The notes under the pieces are model-generated. The model saw only the letters and a program-made list of their open reading frames with translations. It was not told the DNA's origin and did no database searches. From Niabella beijingensis (GTDB taxonomy: Bacteria > Bacteroidota > Bacteroidia > Chitinophagales > Chitinophagaceae), in contig NZ_JAIQDI010000002.1 in the NCBI RefSeq assembly GCF_020034665.1, positions 434,001-498,000 of the forward strand: a stretch of DNA of 64,000 bases. Reading direction: 5' to 3'. Position numbers and translations under genes: made by a program. This document shows, piece after piece, positions 33,394-43,100 of this stretch; the stretch's first letter is position 1, and every line of letters starts with the position of its first letter.

Positions 33394-34722
33394 TTACACG
33401 GCATATTCCAACTCCTGTTCATCAACAATTACTTTGACATTGGTAACTGTTTCCTCCTGCGTAGCAGCCTCCGCTTGCATGGCAACAAATGCGTTTTCCA
33501 TAGCTGCAAATTTTGGAGAAACCAAATCCATATCCTTACTGATTTTTTGGCTGGTGATTTTAGCGTAAATCTGCGTGGTGGTAATATGCTTGTGTCCCAT
33601 CATTTTGCTAAGGCTTTCAAGAGGTACACCCTCGGTTAAGAACATCGTAGCAAATGTATGACGGGCTGTGTGGAACGATATTTTTTGTTCGGTAACAATA
33701 CCTGCTTCCTCCATAAGTTTTCTTACGTGGACATTACAGGTTGAATTGGATGGAACGGGAAATATAAAATCGTTACGGGTAACACCTCTGTACTTTTCAA
33801 TGATGCGTTTAGGGATTTCCATAAGCCGGACATTGGAAGCAACGTCGGATTTTTTCCTCCGGCTAATAATCCATTGATGCCCGTCAAAGAAATTTTGAAT
33901 ATTACTCCATTTCAGCTTTTTAATATCAATATAGGAAAGTCCTGTGAAGCAACTGAAAATAAAGAGGTCTTTTACAAGTTCATATTTACTTTTAGACGGC
34001 TTTAAAAGCATGAGCTTTTCTACATCCTCTTTTAAGAGATAGCTACGGTCGGTTTCCTCCATGCTGATTTCGTAATCCTCAAAAGGATTATCACGTATCA
34101 GCTTACATTTGACCGCCAGTTTAGCCAATGCGATAACTGGCATTGTATAAACCCAAACCGTATTATGGGTACATTCCTTGTCTATCCTCAAAAAGAAGTC
34201 AAACTCACGGATAAAGTCAGACTTCAATTCCCGGAAAGCCATATCCTCCCGATGGTAGCGTAGTTTGATGAACTCCGTAAGGTGTTCGTAAACTTTTTTG
34301 TACTTGGCGTATGTGCTTGCCGACCTTTCGCCTTTCTCCACCATTTTTTCAAAATCCTTGTTCTCTTGTTTGAAGACCTTTAGGATAGCGTCATCCATTA
34401 CCCCGACACCGAGAAACGTTAGCTTTACCTTATCGGCGGTAGCAAAGCCCTCGTCTTTCATCATGTCCTCGTAAATCTTATCTATACGTGTCCGTATTTT
34501 ATCCAGCTTGCCATTCAGGGTTACAGCCTGATTGCTCCTGCCTAACACACGTCCATACTTCAAATCCCAATGGTCGGGGTGAATTTCCAGCTTGGTGCTG
34601 AATGATGCAGGGGTTCCATCAATGGTGATGCGCCCCATAATTGCAACTGCGCCGTTCTTCTTCGGCTCGTTTTTCTTTAGATAGAAAAGCAGCTTAAACG
34701 TTGACCTTTTCGCCTGTTCCAT
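33394..34722 (-). CDS. Site-specific tyrosine integrase of the element (CTnDOT-type)
   Basis: A 442-residue tyrosine recombinase with an arm-binding N-terminus, SAM-like middle and catalytic C-terminus. The HxxR motif is HTARHTFAT (about H351, R354), then MMGHKHITTTQIYAKI (about H377, nucleophile Y386). The first catalytic arginine is replaced by serine in CFTGLSYIDI (about S263), as known for IntDOT-type enzymes, which tolerate mismatch between recombining sites. It integrates and excises the element together with the two excisionase-like proteins. It points away from the element's right end. Confidence 0.9.
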   Translation of the reverse strand: MEQAKRSTFKLLFYLKKNEPKKNGAVAIMGRITIDGTPASFSTKLEIHPDHWDLKYGRVLGRSNQAVTLNGKLDKIRTRIDKIYEDMMKDEGFATADKVKLTFLGVGVMDDAILKVFKQENKDFEKMVEKGERSASTYAKYKKVYEHLTEFIKLRYHREDMAFRELKSDFIREFDFFLRIDKECTHNTVWVYTMPVIALAKLAVKCKLIRDNPFEDYEISMEETDRSYLLKEDVEKLMLLKPSKSKYELVKDLFIFSCFTGLSYIDIKKLKWSNIQNFFDGHQWIISRRKKSDVASNVRLMEIPKRIIEKYRGVTRNDFIFPVPSNSTCNVHVRKLMEEAGIVTEQKISFHTARHTFATMFLTEGVPLESLSKMMGHKHITTTQIYAKITSQKISKDMDLVSPKFAAMENAFVAMQAEAATQEETVTNVKVIVDEQELEYAV

Positions 34723-35029
34723 AACTCAATTGTTTAATGTTTAAAATTAAATTTCAATGAGTTACAAGGAAAGATGAAAAGAAGTGCAAAAGACTGAAAT
34801 ATAATCAGTTATATTAGGGTTGGTTAGGGTGTAACCAGTAACGATTTAGTAACCTAACCTTGTCTTTTCAAGCCCAAAAACCTAAGTACAGAGACTTCCA
34901 ATTTTAGACCCACGTGTTATAAACCACTGTTTTTTAGCGAACTTCGCCGTTTTGCTTATTTTTACTTTTTGTCGTTATTTTTTTCATAAAAAATAGAGGT
35001 TTAATGAATGAATTTATACGAGGATATTA
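34723..35029. other. Right end of the element and gene-free junction
   Basis: About 300 bases without a gene, AT-rich. Near 34822-34859 it contains an inverted repeat GGTTAGG/CCTAACC and repeated GTAAC words (around 34831, 34838, 34849), which could be integrase arm sites. The core attachment site could not be fixed. The change to chromosomal composition occurs before 35030. Confidence 0.45.
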
Positions 35030-35704
35030 TTATCCTTTCTTTGCTTCTGTTTCTGCGTCGGCTTTCATTTTTTCGTTTGCAGAAATAATGAATTCCACAC
35101 GACGGTTCTGTGCCCGGCCATCCGGGGTATCGTTGGAATATTTCGGAACACTAAAACCATAACCTTTGGTGGTCATACGCTCCAGCGAGATACTGTGGGA
35201 TCCCAGATAATTGGCAACGCTTGAGGCTCTTCTTTCAGACAGGGCCTGGTTGTATTTGGCCGTACCGGTATTGTCGGTGTGTCCCTGGATCTCCAGGTCC
35301 GTATCCGGGTACTTATTTAAAATGGTGATCAGATCATTTAATGTGTTCTGGGCAGCACCTGACAGGGACGACTGGTCGAAACCGAACAACACTGCACTGT
35401 TGAATTCGACAGTGATACCTTCACCCACACGCTCCACTTTTGCGCCTGGTACCTGTTGTTTGATTTCCTCCGCCTGTTTGTCCATTTTCTTTCCGATGAT
35501 GGTACCTGTTACGCCGCCCACGGCAGCACCGATAATGGCACCAAGACCTGCGTTACCCGCGGCCTTACCGATTACAGCTCCCATTGCAGCGCCACCACCT
35601 GTACCGATGATCGCCCCTTTTTGAGTCCGGTTCATGGAGTCGCAACCAGCAAGGGTTAAACCGGTTAATGCGATTGCCATTGATAAATTTCTCAGTTGTT
35701 TCAT
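35030..35704 (-). CDS. OmpA-family outer-membrane lipoprotein with glycine-zipper
   Basis: A 224-residue lipoprotein (LTLAGC lipobox at about 16-21) with a glycine-zipper segment (GAIIGTGGGAAMGAVIGKAA, and GAVGGVTGTIIGKK) followed by an OmpA peptidoglycan-binding domain: LNDLITILNKYPDTDLEIQGHTDNTG, YNQALSERRASSVANYLGS, RRVEF. It would anchor the outer membrane to peptidoglycan. No neighbouring operon partner is certain. Confidence 0.9.
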   Translation of the reverse strand: MKQLRNLSMAIALTGLTLAGCDSMNRTQKGAIIGTGGGAAMGAVIGKAAGNAGLGAIIGAAVGGVTGTIIGKKMDKQAEEIKQQVPGAKVERVGEGITVEFNSAVLFGFDQSSLSGAAQNTLNDLITILNKYPDTDLEIQGHTDNTGTAKYNQALSERRASSVANYLGSHSISLERMTTKGYGFSVPKYSNDTPDGRAQNRRVEFIISANEKMKADAETEAKKG

Positions 35705-35797
35705 TTTATATTCTTTTGATATTCATGCTTTGCCAAATAATATGCCAAAACGTATTTTGAAAATCTGGCAGTACGCAGTTAAAGACCTGTTTACACG

Positions 35798-35830
35798 AAA
35801 AAGGGTTGCCTGAAACAGGACAACCCTTTG
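35798..35830 (-). terminator. Terminator of the secreted unknown protein gene
   Basis: The stem AAAGGGTTG/CAACCCTTT with inner CCTG/CAGG is followed on the minus strand by TTTTTC. It sits 28 bases past the stop of the gene at 35857. Confidence 0.7.
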
Positions 35831-35856
35831 ATTTTAACATTTTTAATTGATCCGGA

Positions 35857-36591
35857 TTAATTTTGTTCCGGTGCTGCTTCCGTAGGTGCAGGTTCAGCAG
35901 GTGCCGCTTCGGCAGGCTGAGCCGCCACATCTGTTTTTGTTCCGGTGTAGGTGGTGCCTTTGATCACCGGTTTTTTAGGGGCTTTTTTGGGTTTCTGAGC
36001 CGCATCAGCGATCACAGCGGTGCTATCTGCCGCCATAGCCACGTCTTCGGCCGGTGCGGTCATTTCAGGAAATACAGCCGTCGGCTCCTCCTCGTTGTAC
36101 TTGTTTCCGATGTTGATGTAGATGGCATTGGCATCTTTATCATATATCAGGGTACCTTCCTGGATGGAACGGCCGCTTACCACTTTGCTTTTGGTCTTTT
36201 TGTCTGTAGCCTCATCGGTTACTTCCATTGCTGCATCAGCTGCATCATCATTGGCCAGGGTCTTTTGCACAGGGATCTTATAAGTTGCAGGTGCATCCTT
36301 GATCAGCGCTTTAAATTTGCCCTGGAGAAGTCCGCTAACCCATACAATTCCTTTATTTTCTGTATCCCTGGTTATTGTTAAATGGGATGTGGTACCTTTT
36401 GGATCGGTTACGTCAAATGTTCCCAGCACCGGAAAGATCTCATTTTCGGTCATGGAATCCGGCATGGGTAATAATTCTTTGGGCTGTGGTTTATAGTTTT
36501 TAGGTACTTCAGGAGTAGATGCTGTTTGGGCAAATGTTACCATAGTGATAGCAATTGCCAGGAAGAATGTAAAGAACGACCTCTTTTTCAT
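35857..36591 (-). CDS. Secreted protein of unknown function, Ala/Pro/Glu-rich tail
   Basis: A 244-residue protein with a signal peptide (MKKRSFFTFFLAIAITMVTFAQ), a globular middle with IFPVLGTFDVTDPKGTTSHL and TRDTENKGIVWVSGLLQGKF, and a low-complexity tail rich in Ala/Pro/Glu. No known domain. Located beside the OmpA-type gene but separated by a terminator. Confidence 0.7.
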   Translation of the reverse strand: MKKRSFFTFFLAIAITMVTFAQTASTPEVPKNYKPQPKELLPMPDSMTENEIFPVLGTFDVTDPKGTTSHLTITRDTENKGIVWVSGLLQGKFKALIKDAPATYKIPVQKTLANDDAADAAMEVTDEATDKKTKSKVVSGRSIQEGTLIYDKDANAIYINIGNKYNEEEPTAVFPEMTAPAEDVAMAADSTAVIADAAQKPKKAPKKPVIKGTTYTGTKTDVAAQPAEAAPAEPAPTEAAPEQN

Positions 36592-36779
36592 AAATACGTT
36601 TAATTTAAAAAGTGATTCAAATTACCCTGTCTACTGAAATTATTATGCCAAACCGGGTGTTTGCCCCGAAAAATATATATTTTAATTTTTGCTTATGATT
36701 TATAAGGTGTTTTGAGGCTGGGCAACGGGTTAGTATATTTGTAGTCTATTTTTAGCATCATTCCAAATATCATATACAA

Positions 36780-39614
36780 TTGAAACCTGAAAATGAAGTA
36801 ATTGAAGTGTCCGGGGCCCGGGTGCACAATTTGAAGAATATTGACATCGACATTCCCAAAAACGAATTGGTAGTGATTACAGGGATCAGCGGCAGCGGAA
36901 AATCCTCCCTCGCCTTTGATACCATCTATTCCGAGGGGCAACGCCGTTATATGGAAACCTTCGGGGCCTATGCCCGTCAGTTTATCGGCGATATGGAGCG
37001 GCCGGATGTGGATAAGATCACGGGTTTATCGCCCGTTATTTCCATTGAACAGAAGACCACCAATAAGAATCCCCGCTCTACGGTGGGAACCATCACGGAA
37101 GTGTATGATTTTTTCCGCCTGCTGTTTGCACGGGTGGGAGAGGCCTATTCCTATAATACCGGGAAACGGATGGTGAAATGGAGTGAGGAGGAGATCGTTG
37201 AAAATATCTACGGGCGGTTCCGGAATCAGAAGATAAACCTCCTTGCCCCGGTAGTACGCGGACGTAAGGGGCATTACCGGGAATTGTTCGAGGATATCCG
37301 TAAAAAAGGATTCCTGAAAGTGCGGGTGGACGGTGAAATAAAAGATATTACTGCCAAGATGCAGGTAGACCGTTATAAGATACACGATATCGAAATAGTG
37401 GTGGACCGGCTGGAGGTAAACCCGGCATCCAGGGCAAGGCTCAGTCAGAGCGTGCAGGCTGCGCTGAAGCTGGGAAAAGAACTGATGTTCCTGCTGGTAG
37501 ACCAGACCGCTACACCGGTACAATACAGCAAACAGCTGATGTGTGAGGACACCGGCATCAGCTATGAAGAACCTTCTCCGAATTCATTCTCCTTTAACTC
37601 GCCTTACGGAGCCTGTCCCTATTGCAAGGGGATCGGGACCGCTTATGCCATCGATATGGATGCAGTGCTGCCCGACCGGAAGCGGAGCATCAGTGAAGGC
37701 GGAATCGCACCTCTGGGTGAAGAACGCAATGCCAGTGTGTACCAGCAGGTGGTAGGCTTTGCAAAAAAACATAAGATCAGTCTGGCCAAGCCGATCAGCG
37801 AGCTGCCTGCGGCACAGCTGGACCTGTTGCTTTACGGAGACGGCGATGCTAACCGCGCGCTCGATCTCGATGGCTCAGACGACTCGATCCCGGATCTTTA
37901 TACGGGGAGTTATGAAGGTATTATTCCCATGCTGAAACGCTGGTTCTTTTCAACACAAACCTCAGAGTGGTTGCGGGAATGGGTGGAACAGTTTATGATG
38001 CTGAAAGCCTGTCCTTCCTGTGATGGAGCACGGCTGAAAAAAGAAAGCCTGTGGTTTAAAGTAGATAAGAAAAATATTGCCGAGCTGAGCAATCTGAACC
38101 TGGATAAACTGGGCGACTGGCTGAAAGGGATCGAAACACGGTTGTCAAAAAAACAAAATGCGATCGCAAAGGATATTTTAAAAGAGATCCGGGAACGGCT
38201 GCAATTCCTGCTGGATGTGGGTCTTACCTACCTGACGCTGTACCGGCCTTCGCGTACGCTGAGCGGGGGCGAATCGCAGCGTATCCGCCTGGCAACCCAG
38301 ATCGGCTCACAACTGCAGGGGATCACCTATATCCTGGATGAACCGTCCATCGGGCTGCACCAGCGGGACAATCACCGTCTTATCACCTCATTGCAGAACC
38401 TGCGCGATATCGGCAACAGCGTGCTGGTGGTGGAGCATGATAAAGACATTATGCTGGCGGCGGATTACCTGATCGATATCGGTCCCAAGGCGGGCTATCA
38501 TGGCGGCCGTGTGGTGGCCAAGGGTGCTCCTAAAGAGATCCTGAAACTGGACACGATCACTGCCGGGTACCTTAATGGTCATTTGAAGATCGAAACACCC
38601 GCTGAGCGTCGCAAGGGCAACGGGAAAAAGCTGGAGCTGAAAGGTGCTGCAGGTAATAACCTTAAAAATGTGAGCGTGGTATTTCCCCTGGGGAAGATGA
38701 TCGTGGTAACGGGTGTAAGCGGCAGCGGCAAATCGACCCTGATCAATGAAACATTGTATCCGATCCTGTCGCAGCATGCTTATCATTCCAAGAAAGCGCC
38801 CATGGAATACAAATCGATAAAGGGATTGGAGCATGTTGACAAAGTAGTGGAGATCGATCAGTCACCCATCGGACGTACACCGCGAAGCAACCCGGCCACC
38901 TACTGTGGTTTCTTTACAGATATCCGCACGCTGTTTGCAGCTGTTCCGGAAGCAAAGATCCGCGGATATAATGCCGGACGGTTCTCGTTTAACGTAAAGA
39001 CCGGCCGCTGTGATGTGTGTGAAGGCGGCGGAATGCGGGTGATCGAAATGAACTTTCTGCCCGATGTGTATGTGCCCTGCGAGAAATGCAATGGCAAACG
39101 GTACAACCGTGAAACCCTGGAGATCCGGTATAAGGGAAAATCCATTTCGGATGTGCTGGATATGACCGTGGATGATGCCGTGGAATTTTTTCAGGCAGTG
39201 CCGTCCATTTACCGGAAAATAAAGACCCTGCAGGATGTGGGTCTGGGCTATATCACCCTGGGGCAAAGCGCTGTAACCCTCAGCGGGGGCGAGGCCCAGC
39301 GGGTGAAGCTGAGCACGGAGCTGTCCAAAAAAGATACCGGTAAAACATTTTATATCCTGGATGAACCCACCACGGGTTTGCATTTTGAAGACATCAAACA
39401 TCTGTTGCAGGTGCTGAACAAGCTGGTGGATAAGGGCAACACGGTGCTGGTAATCGAACACAATATGGATGTGATCAAGGTAGCGGACCATATCATCGAC
39501 CTGGGACCTGAAGGAGGGGATGGTGGTGGAGAGATCCTGTTTGAAGGAACACCGGAAGCGCTGGTGAAATGCAAAGAAAGTTATACAGGGTATTACCTTA
39601 AGGGGGAACTGTAA
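36780..39614 (+). CDS. uvrA: Excinuclease ABC subunit A (UvrA)
   Basis: A 944-residue UvrA, the DNA-damage sensor of nucleotide excision repair. It has two ABC ATPase halves: Walker A GISGSGKSSL (about 40) and GVSGSGKSTL (about 645), signature LSGGESQRIRLATQ and LSGGEAQRVKLSTE, and zinc motifs CPYCKG, CPSCDG and CDVCEGGGMRVIEMNF with CEKCNG. The start codon is TTG at 36780; no in-frame ATG is nearby. It is convergent with the tandem repeat and dnaE. Confidence 0.95.
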   Translation: MKPENEVIEVSGARVHNLKNIDIDIPKNELVVITGISGSGKSSLAFDTIYSEGQRRYMETFGAYARQFIGDMERPDVDKITGLSPVISIEQKTTNKNPRSTVGTITEVYDFFRLLFARVGEAYSYNTGKRMVKWSEEEIVENIYGRFRNQKINLLAPVVRGRKGHYRELFEDIRKKGFLKVRVDGEIKDITAKMQVDRYKIHDIEIVVDRLEVNPASRARLSQSVQAALKLGKELMFLLVDQTATPVQYSKQLMCEDTGISYEEPSPNSFSFNSPYGACPYCKGIGTAYAIDMDAVLPDRKRSISEGGIAPLGEERNASVYQQVVGFAKKHKISLAKPISELPAAQLDLLLYGDGDANRALDLDGSDDSIPDLYTGSYEGIIPMLKRWFFSTQTSEWLREWVEQFMMLKACPSCDGARLKKESLWFKVDKKNIAELSNLNLDKLGDWLKGIETRLSKKQNAIAKDILKEIRERLQFLLDVGLTYLTLYRPSRTLSGGESQRIRLATQIGSQLQGITYILDEPSIGLHQRDNHRLITSLQNLRDIGNSVLVVEHDKDIMLAADYLIDIGPKAGYHGGRVVAKGAPKEILKLDTITAGYLNGHLKIETPAERRKGNGKKLELKGAAGNNLKNVSVVFPLGKMIVVTGVSGSGKSTLINETLYPILSQHAYHSKKAPMEYKSIKGLEHVDKVVEIDQSPIGRTPRSNPATYCGFFTDIRTLFAAVPEAKIRGYNAGRFSFNVKTGRCDVCEGGGMRVIEMNFLPDVYVPCEKCNGKRYNRETLEIRYKGKSISDVLDMTVDDAVEFFQAVPSIYRKIKTLQDVGLGYITLGQSAVTLSGGEAQRVKLSTELSKKDTGKTFYILDEPTTGLHFEDIKHLLQVLNKLVDKGNTVLVIEHNMDVIKVADHIIDLGPEGGDGGGEILFEGTPEALVKCKESYTGYYLKGEL

Positions 39615-39625
39615 TGGTTTTTTTT

Positions 39626-40125
39626 AACCATTAAGGAGTTAAGGGTCGTTAAGTTTTTTTAATGCTTAATGGCTCCTGAATGCCTTAATGTTTTTAGTAT
39701 TTGTATGATGGGGTTACCCGGTAGTTGAACCATTAAGGAGTGAAGGGACGTTAAGTTTTTTGGTGCTTAATGGCTCCTGAATGCCTTAATGTTTTTTGTA
39801 TTTGTATGATGGGGTTACCCGGTAGTTTGAACCATTAAGGAGTTAAGGGTCGTTAAGTTTTTTAATGCTTAATGGCTCCTGAATGCCTTAATGTTTTTAG
39901 TATTTGTATGATGGGGTTACCCGGTAGTTTTAACCATTAAGGAGTTAAGGGTCGTTAAGTTTTTGATGCTTAATGAATCCTTAATGCCTTAATGGTTTTT
40001 TGCATTTGTATGATGGGGTTACCCTGTAGTTGAACCATTAAGGAGTTAAGGGTCGTTAAGTTTTTTAATGCTTAATGAATCCTTAATGCCTTAATGTTTT
40101 TTATGTCTGTATGGTGGCGGTTCCT
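39626..40125. repeat. Five tandem copies of a 102-bp repeat between uvrA and dnaE
   Basis: Copies start at 39626, 39728, 39830, 39932 and 40033 (periods 102, 102, 102, 101). Each begins AACCATTAAGGAG and contains TTAAGTTTTTT, CTTAATG, CCTTAATG and then TGTATGATGGGGTTACCC. Within each unit CCATTAAG pairs with CTTAATGG and GGAG with CTCC, so each copy can form a hairpin. Copies 1-3 carry GGCTCCTGAATG and copies 4-5 GAATCCTTAATG at the same position. The array lies between convergent stop codons and no gene is inside it. Confidence 0.92.
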
Positions 40126-40131
40126 ATAATC

Positions 40132-43100
40132 CTAATTCAGTTCCACTGCCACATTCCAGTTGGGTTGCTGTGCCAGGTATGCGATCAGTTCCTGGTTCAT
40201 TTCAAAGCCCTTGCCCCGCGTCAGCAGATCAACCGTAATGTCCTCTGCAGGGTCTTTTATGGAAAGCTTTAAGGTACTGGGCCCTTTATGTTCTTTCAGA
40301 TTGGTATGAATGAATTCCACGGCCTCCTTTGTGACCTCTTCCACGGGCAATTCTATTTTCAGATTTTTGGTCTGGTTCTTCATTACGCTCTCTGCCAGAC
40401 AGATCGATGAAATTTTGAAATCAAAATCCCCGTTGAAGCGTTGCTTGAAGTAACCGGTCATATATACGGTGGCGCCCAGTTGCAGCATCGGGGCGTATTT
40501 CATATAATCCTCTGAAAATAGCACCAGGTCCAGCTTTCCGCTGTAGTCTTCAATAATAAAACTTCCGAATTTATTTCCCGTCCTGGAGATCCGGTGCTGT
40601 GCATCCGATACCAGTCCCATGATCTTAAAATTAGCGGCCGAACTGATCTTTTCTTTTTCCTGTGTTTTGTATTCGTTGATATAAGAGATCTTGGAGATAC
40701 CGTAATGTTCCATTTCAAACCGGTAGTCATCCAGCGGATGCCCGCTGATAAAGATACCCGTTACCAGTTTTTCATGATCGAGTTGTACAACCAGCGGCCA
40801 GGGTGTACAGTCCGGTATTTTCGGTACCTGGACCTCCATCACTTCTGCAAGATCACCAAAGAGGGTATTGGTAGAGGTTTGTGCCTGGGCCTGGCACACC
40901 TGCCCGTATTTGACGATCTTTTCTAGACCATTGGTCATATCCCCCTGGGGAACATAAAAATACTGGGCACGGTGCAGGTCTGTAAAACAATCAAAGGCGC
41001 CGGCATAGGCCAGGCTTTCCAGTGTTTTCTTATTTACGGTGCGCTGGTTCACGCGCTTGATCATATCGAAGATAGAGGTATACGCCCCGTTCTCATCCCG
41101 TTCCAGGATCAGACTTTCCACTGCGGCTTCACCCACGCCTTTTAATCCACCCAGACCAAAGCGGATCTCGCCCTTTTTGTTTACCGCAAATCCTTTCTGG
41201 GATTCATTGATATCCGGACCAAGTACCGGCAGTCCCATACGTTTACACTCTTCCATAAAGAAAGTGATCTTTTCCAGTGAACCGGCGTTGTTCAGTACGC
41301 CCGCCATGTACTCGCTGGGGTAGTGGGCTTTGAGATAGGCGGTCTGGTAGGCCACGAAAGCGTAACAGGTAGCATGCGATTTGTTGAACGCGTATTGCGC
41401 AAAAGCCTCCCAGTCGGTCCATATCTTATCCAGTTTGTCCTGCGGATGCCCCTTCTGTACGGCTCCGTCCACAAACTGTTTTTTCATTTTATCCAGCACC
41501 GCTTTTTGCTTTTTACCCATGGCCTTCCGCAGTACGTCGGCATCCCCCTTGCTAAAGCCCGCCAGTTTCTGGCTCAGCAGCATCACCTGCTCCTGGTATA
41601 CGGTAATACCATAGGTATCCTTCAGATCGTCTTCCATTTCCGGAAGGTCAAAGGCTACTTCCTGGCGGCCGTGCTTCCGTTCGATATAATCGGGGATATA
41701 AGCCAGCGGACCCGGCCGGTACAGGGCGTTCATGGCAATGAGGTCATCAAAGCGGTCGGGTTTCAGTTCCCGCAGGTATTTTTGCATACCCGCACTTTCA
41801 AATTGGAAGGTGGCATTGGTTTCGCCTTTCTGATAAAGCTCATAGGTCTTTTCATCATCCAGCGGTATATCGTCAATGACAATGTCAAGATTGTGGTTTT
41901 GCCTGATGAGTTTTAGCGCATCCTTTATGATGGTAAGGGTCTTTAACCCCAGGAAGTCCATTTTGATAACACCGGCTTCTTCGATCACACTGCCTTCGAT
42001 CTGGGTCACCCAGAGATCGGAGTCCCTGGCGGTGCTCACTGGTATCAGTTCGGTAAGGTCCCTGGGGGCAATGATGATCCCCGCCGCGTGGATGCCGGTA
42101 TTACGTACCGATCCTTCCAGGATCTCTGCTTCATGCAATACCTTGGCCTGAAGGTCATCGCCGTTATAGATATCGCGGATGCGTTTTACATTCTCAATAT
42201 CATCGGCACCCAGCCCTTCTTTTTCGATCAGCGATTTTTCACCGGCTTTTGGCGAAAGAGGCGCATGCAATACCCGTTTTAACGAGATGCCGGGCTTTTC
42301 CGGAACCAGTTTTGCCAGGGCGTTGGAGTCCGGTAGCGGGAGATCCATTACCCGTGCCACATCTTTGATACTCATTTTGGCGGCCATGGTACCATAGGTA
42401 ATGATCTGTGCCACCTGGTTCTTGCCATATTTTTGAACCACATAGTCGATCACCCGCTGGCGGCCTTCATCATCGAAGTCGGTATCGATATCCGGCATCG
42501 ATTTACGGTCGGGGTTGAGGAAACGCTCAAACAGGAGATTGTACTTTATGGGATCGATATTGGTGATACCGATACAATATGCCACCACAGAACCCGCGGC
42601 GGAGCCCCGGCCGGGTCCGATGAACACACCGCTGTCGCGGCCTGCTTTGATAAAATCACTTACGATCAGGAAGTACCCGGCAAACCCCATGGTTTTGATG
42701 GTGAACAATTCAAAGTCGATGCGTTCTTTGGTACTGTCGGGCATCACTCCATACCGTTGTTGTGCTCCTTCGTAGGTCAGGTGCCGGAGGTATTCCCACT
42801 GGTTGAGTGAATCGGCAGAAACGACCCCTTTGTCCGTTTTTTCATCTTCGGTATGAAGCCGGAAATCACCGGGTATGGGGAAGTTGGGCAGCAGGATACT
42901 GCGCTTCAGGTCCAGCAGCTCAATTTTATCAACAATAGCGTTGGTATTGTCAATGGCTTCCGGGATATCATGGAACAGCTTGCTCATTTCCTCCGTGTTC
43001 TTAAAATAGAACTGATCGTTGGCAAAGGCGAAGCGCATGTTTTTCATGTTTACATCATCGTCGGCAAAGTCGCCCCGGAATGCTGGTGTGGACTGCTTTT

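Larger units (their letters stand above)
1..34900. mobile_element. Integrative conjugative element, CTnDOT/Bacteroides type, left end outside window
   Basis: The stretch contains a complete Bacteroides-type transfer operon (TraA-TraQ order), relaxase genes mobA/mobB, coupling protein mobC, a CTnDOT-type tyrosine integrase, two excisionase-like HTH proteins and cargo. It is AT-richer than the sequence after about 35 kb. The right boundary is placed just beyond the integrase, before the OmpA-type gene; the exact attachment site was not resolved. The left end is not in the window because transfer and cargo genes run to base 1. No TraP-type primase gene was seen. The element looks intact for transfer, but that is inference. 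Confidence 0.85.

Noticed and set aside
39626..40125. Tandem array considered as a CRISPR
   Set aside because: Units are contiguous and about 102 bp long with no unique spacers and no cas genes nearby.
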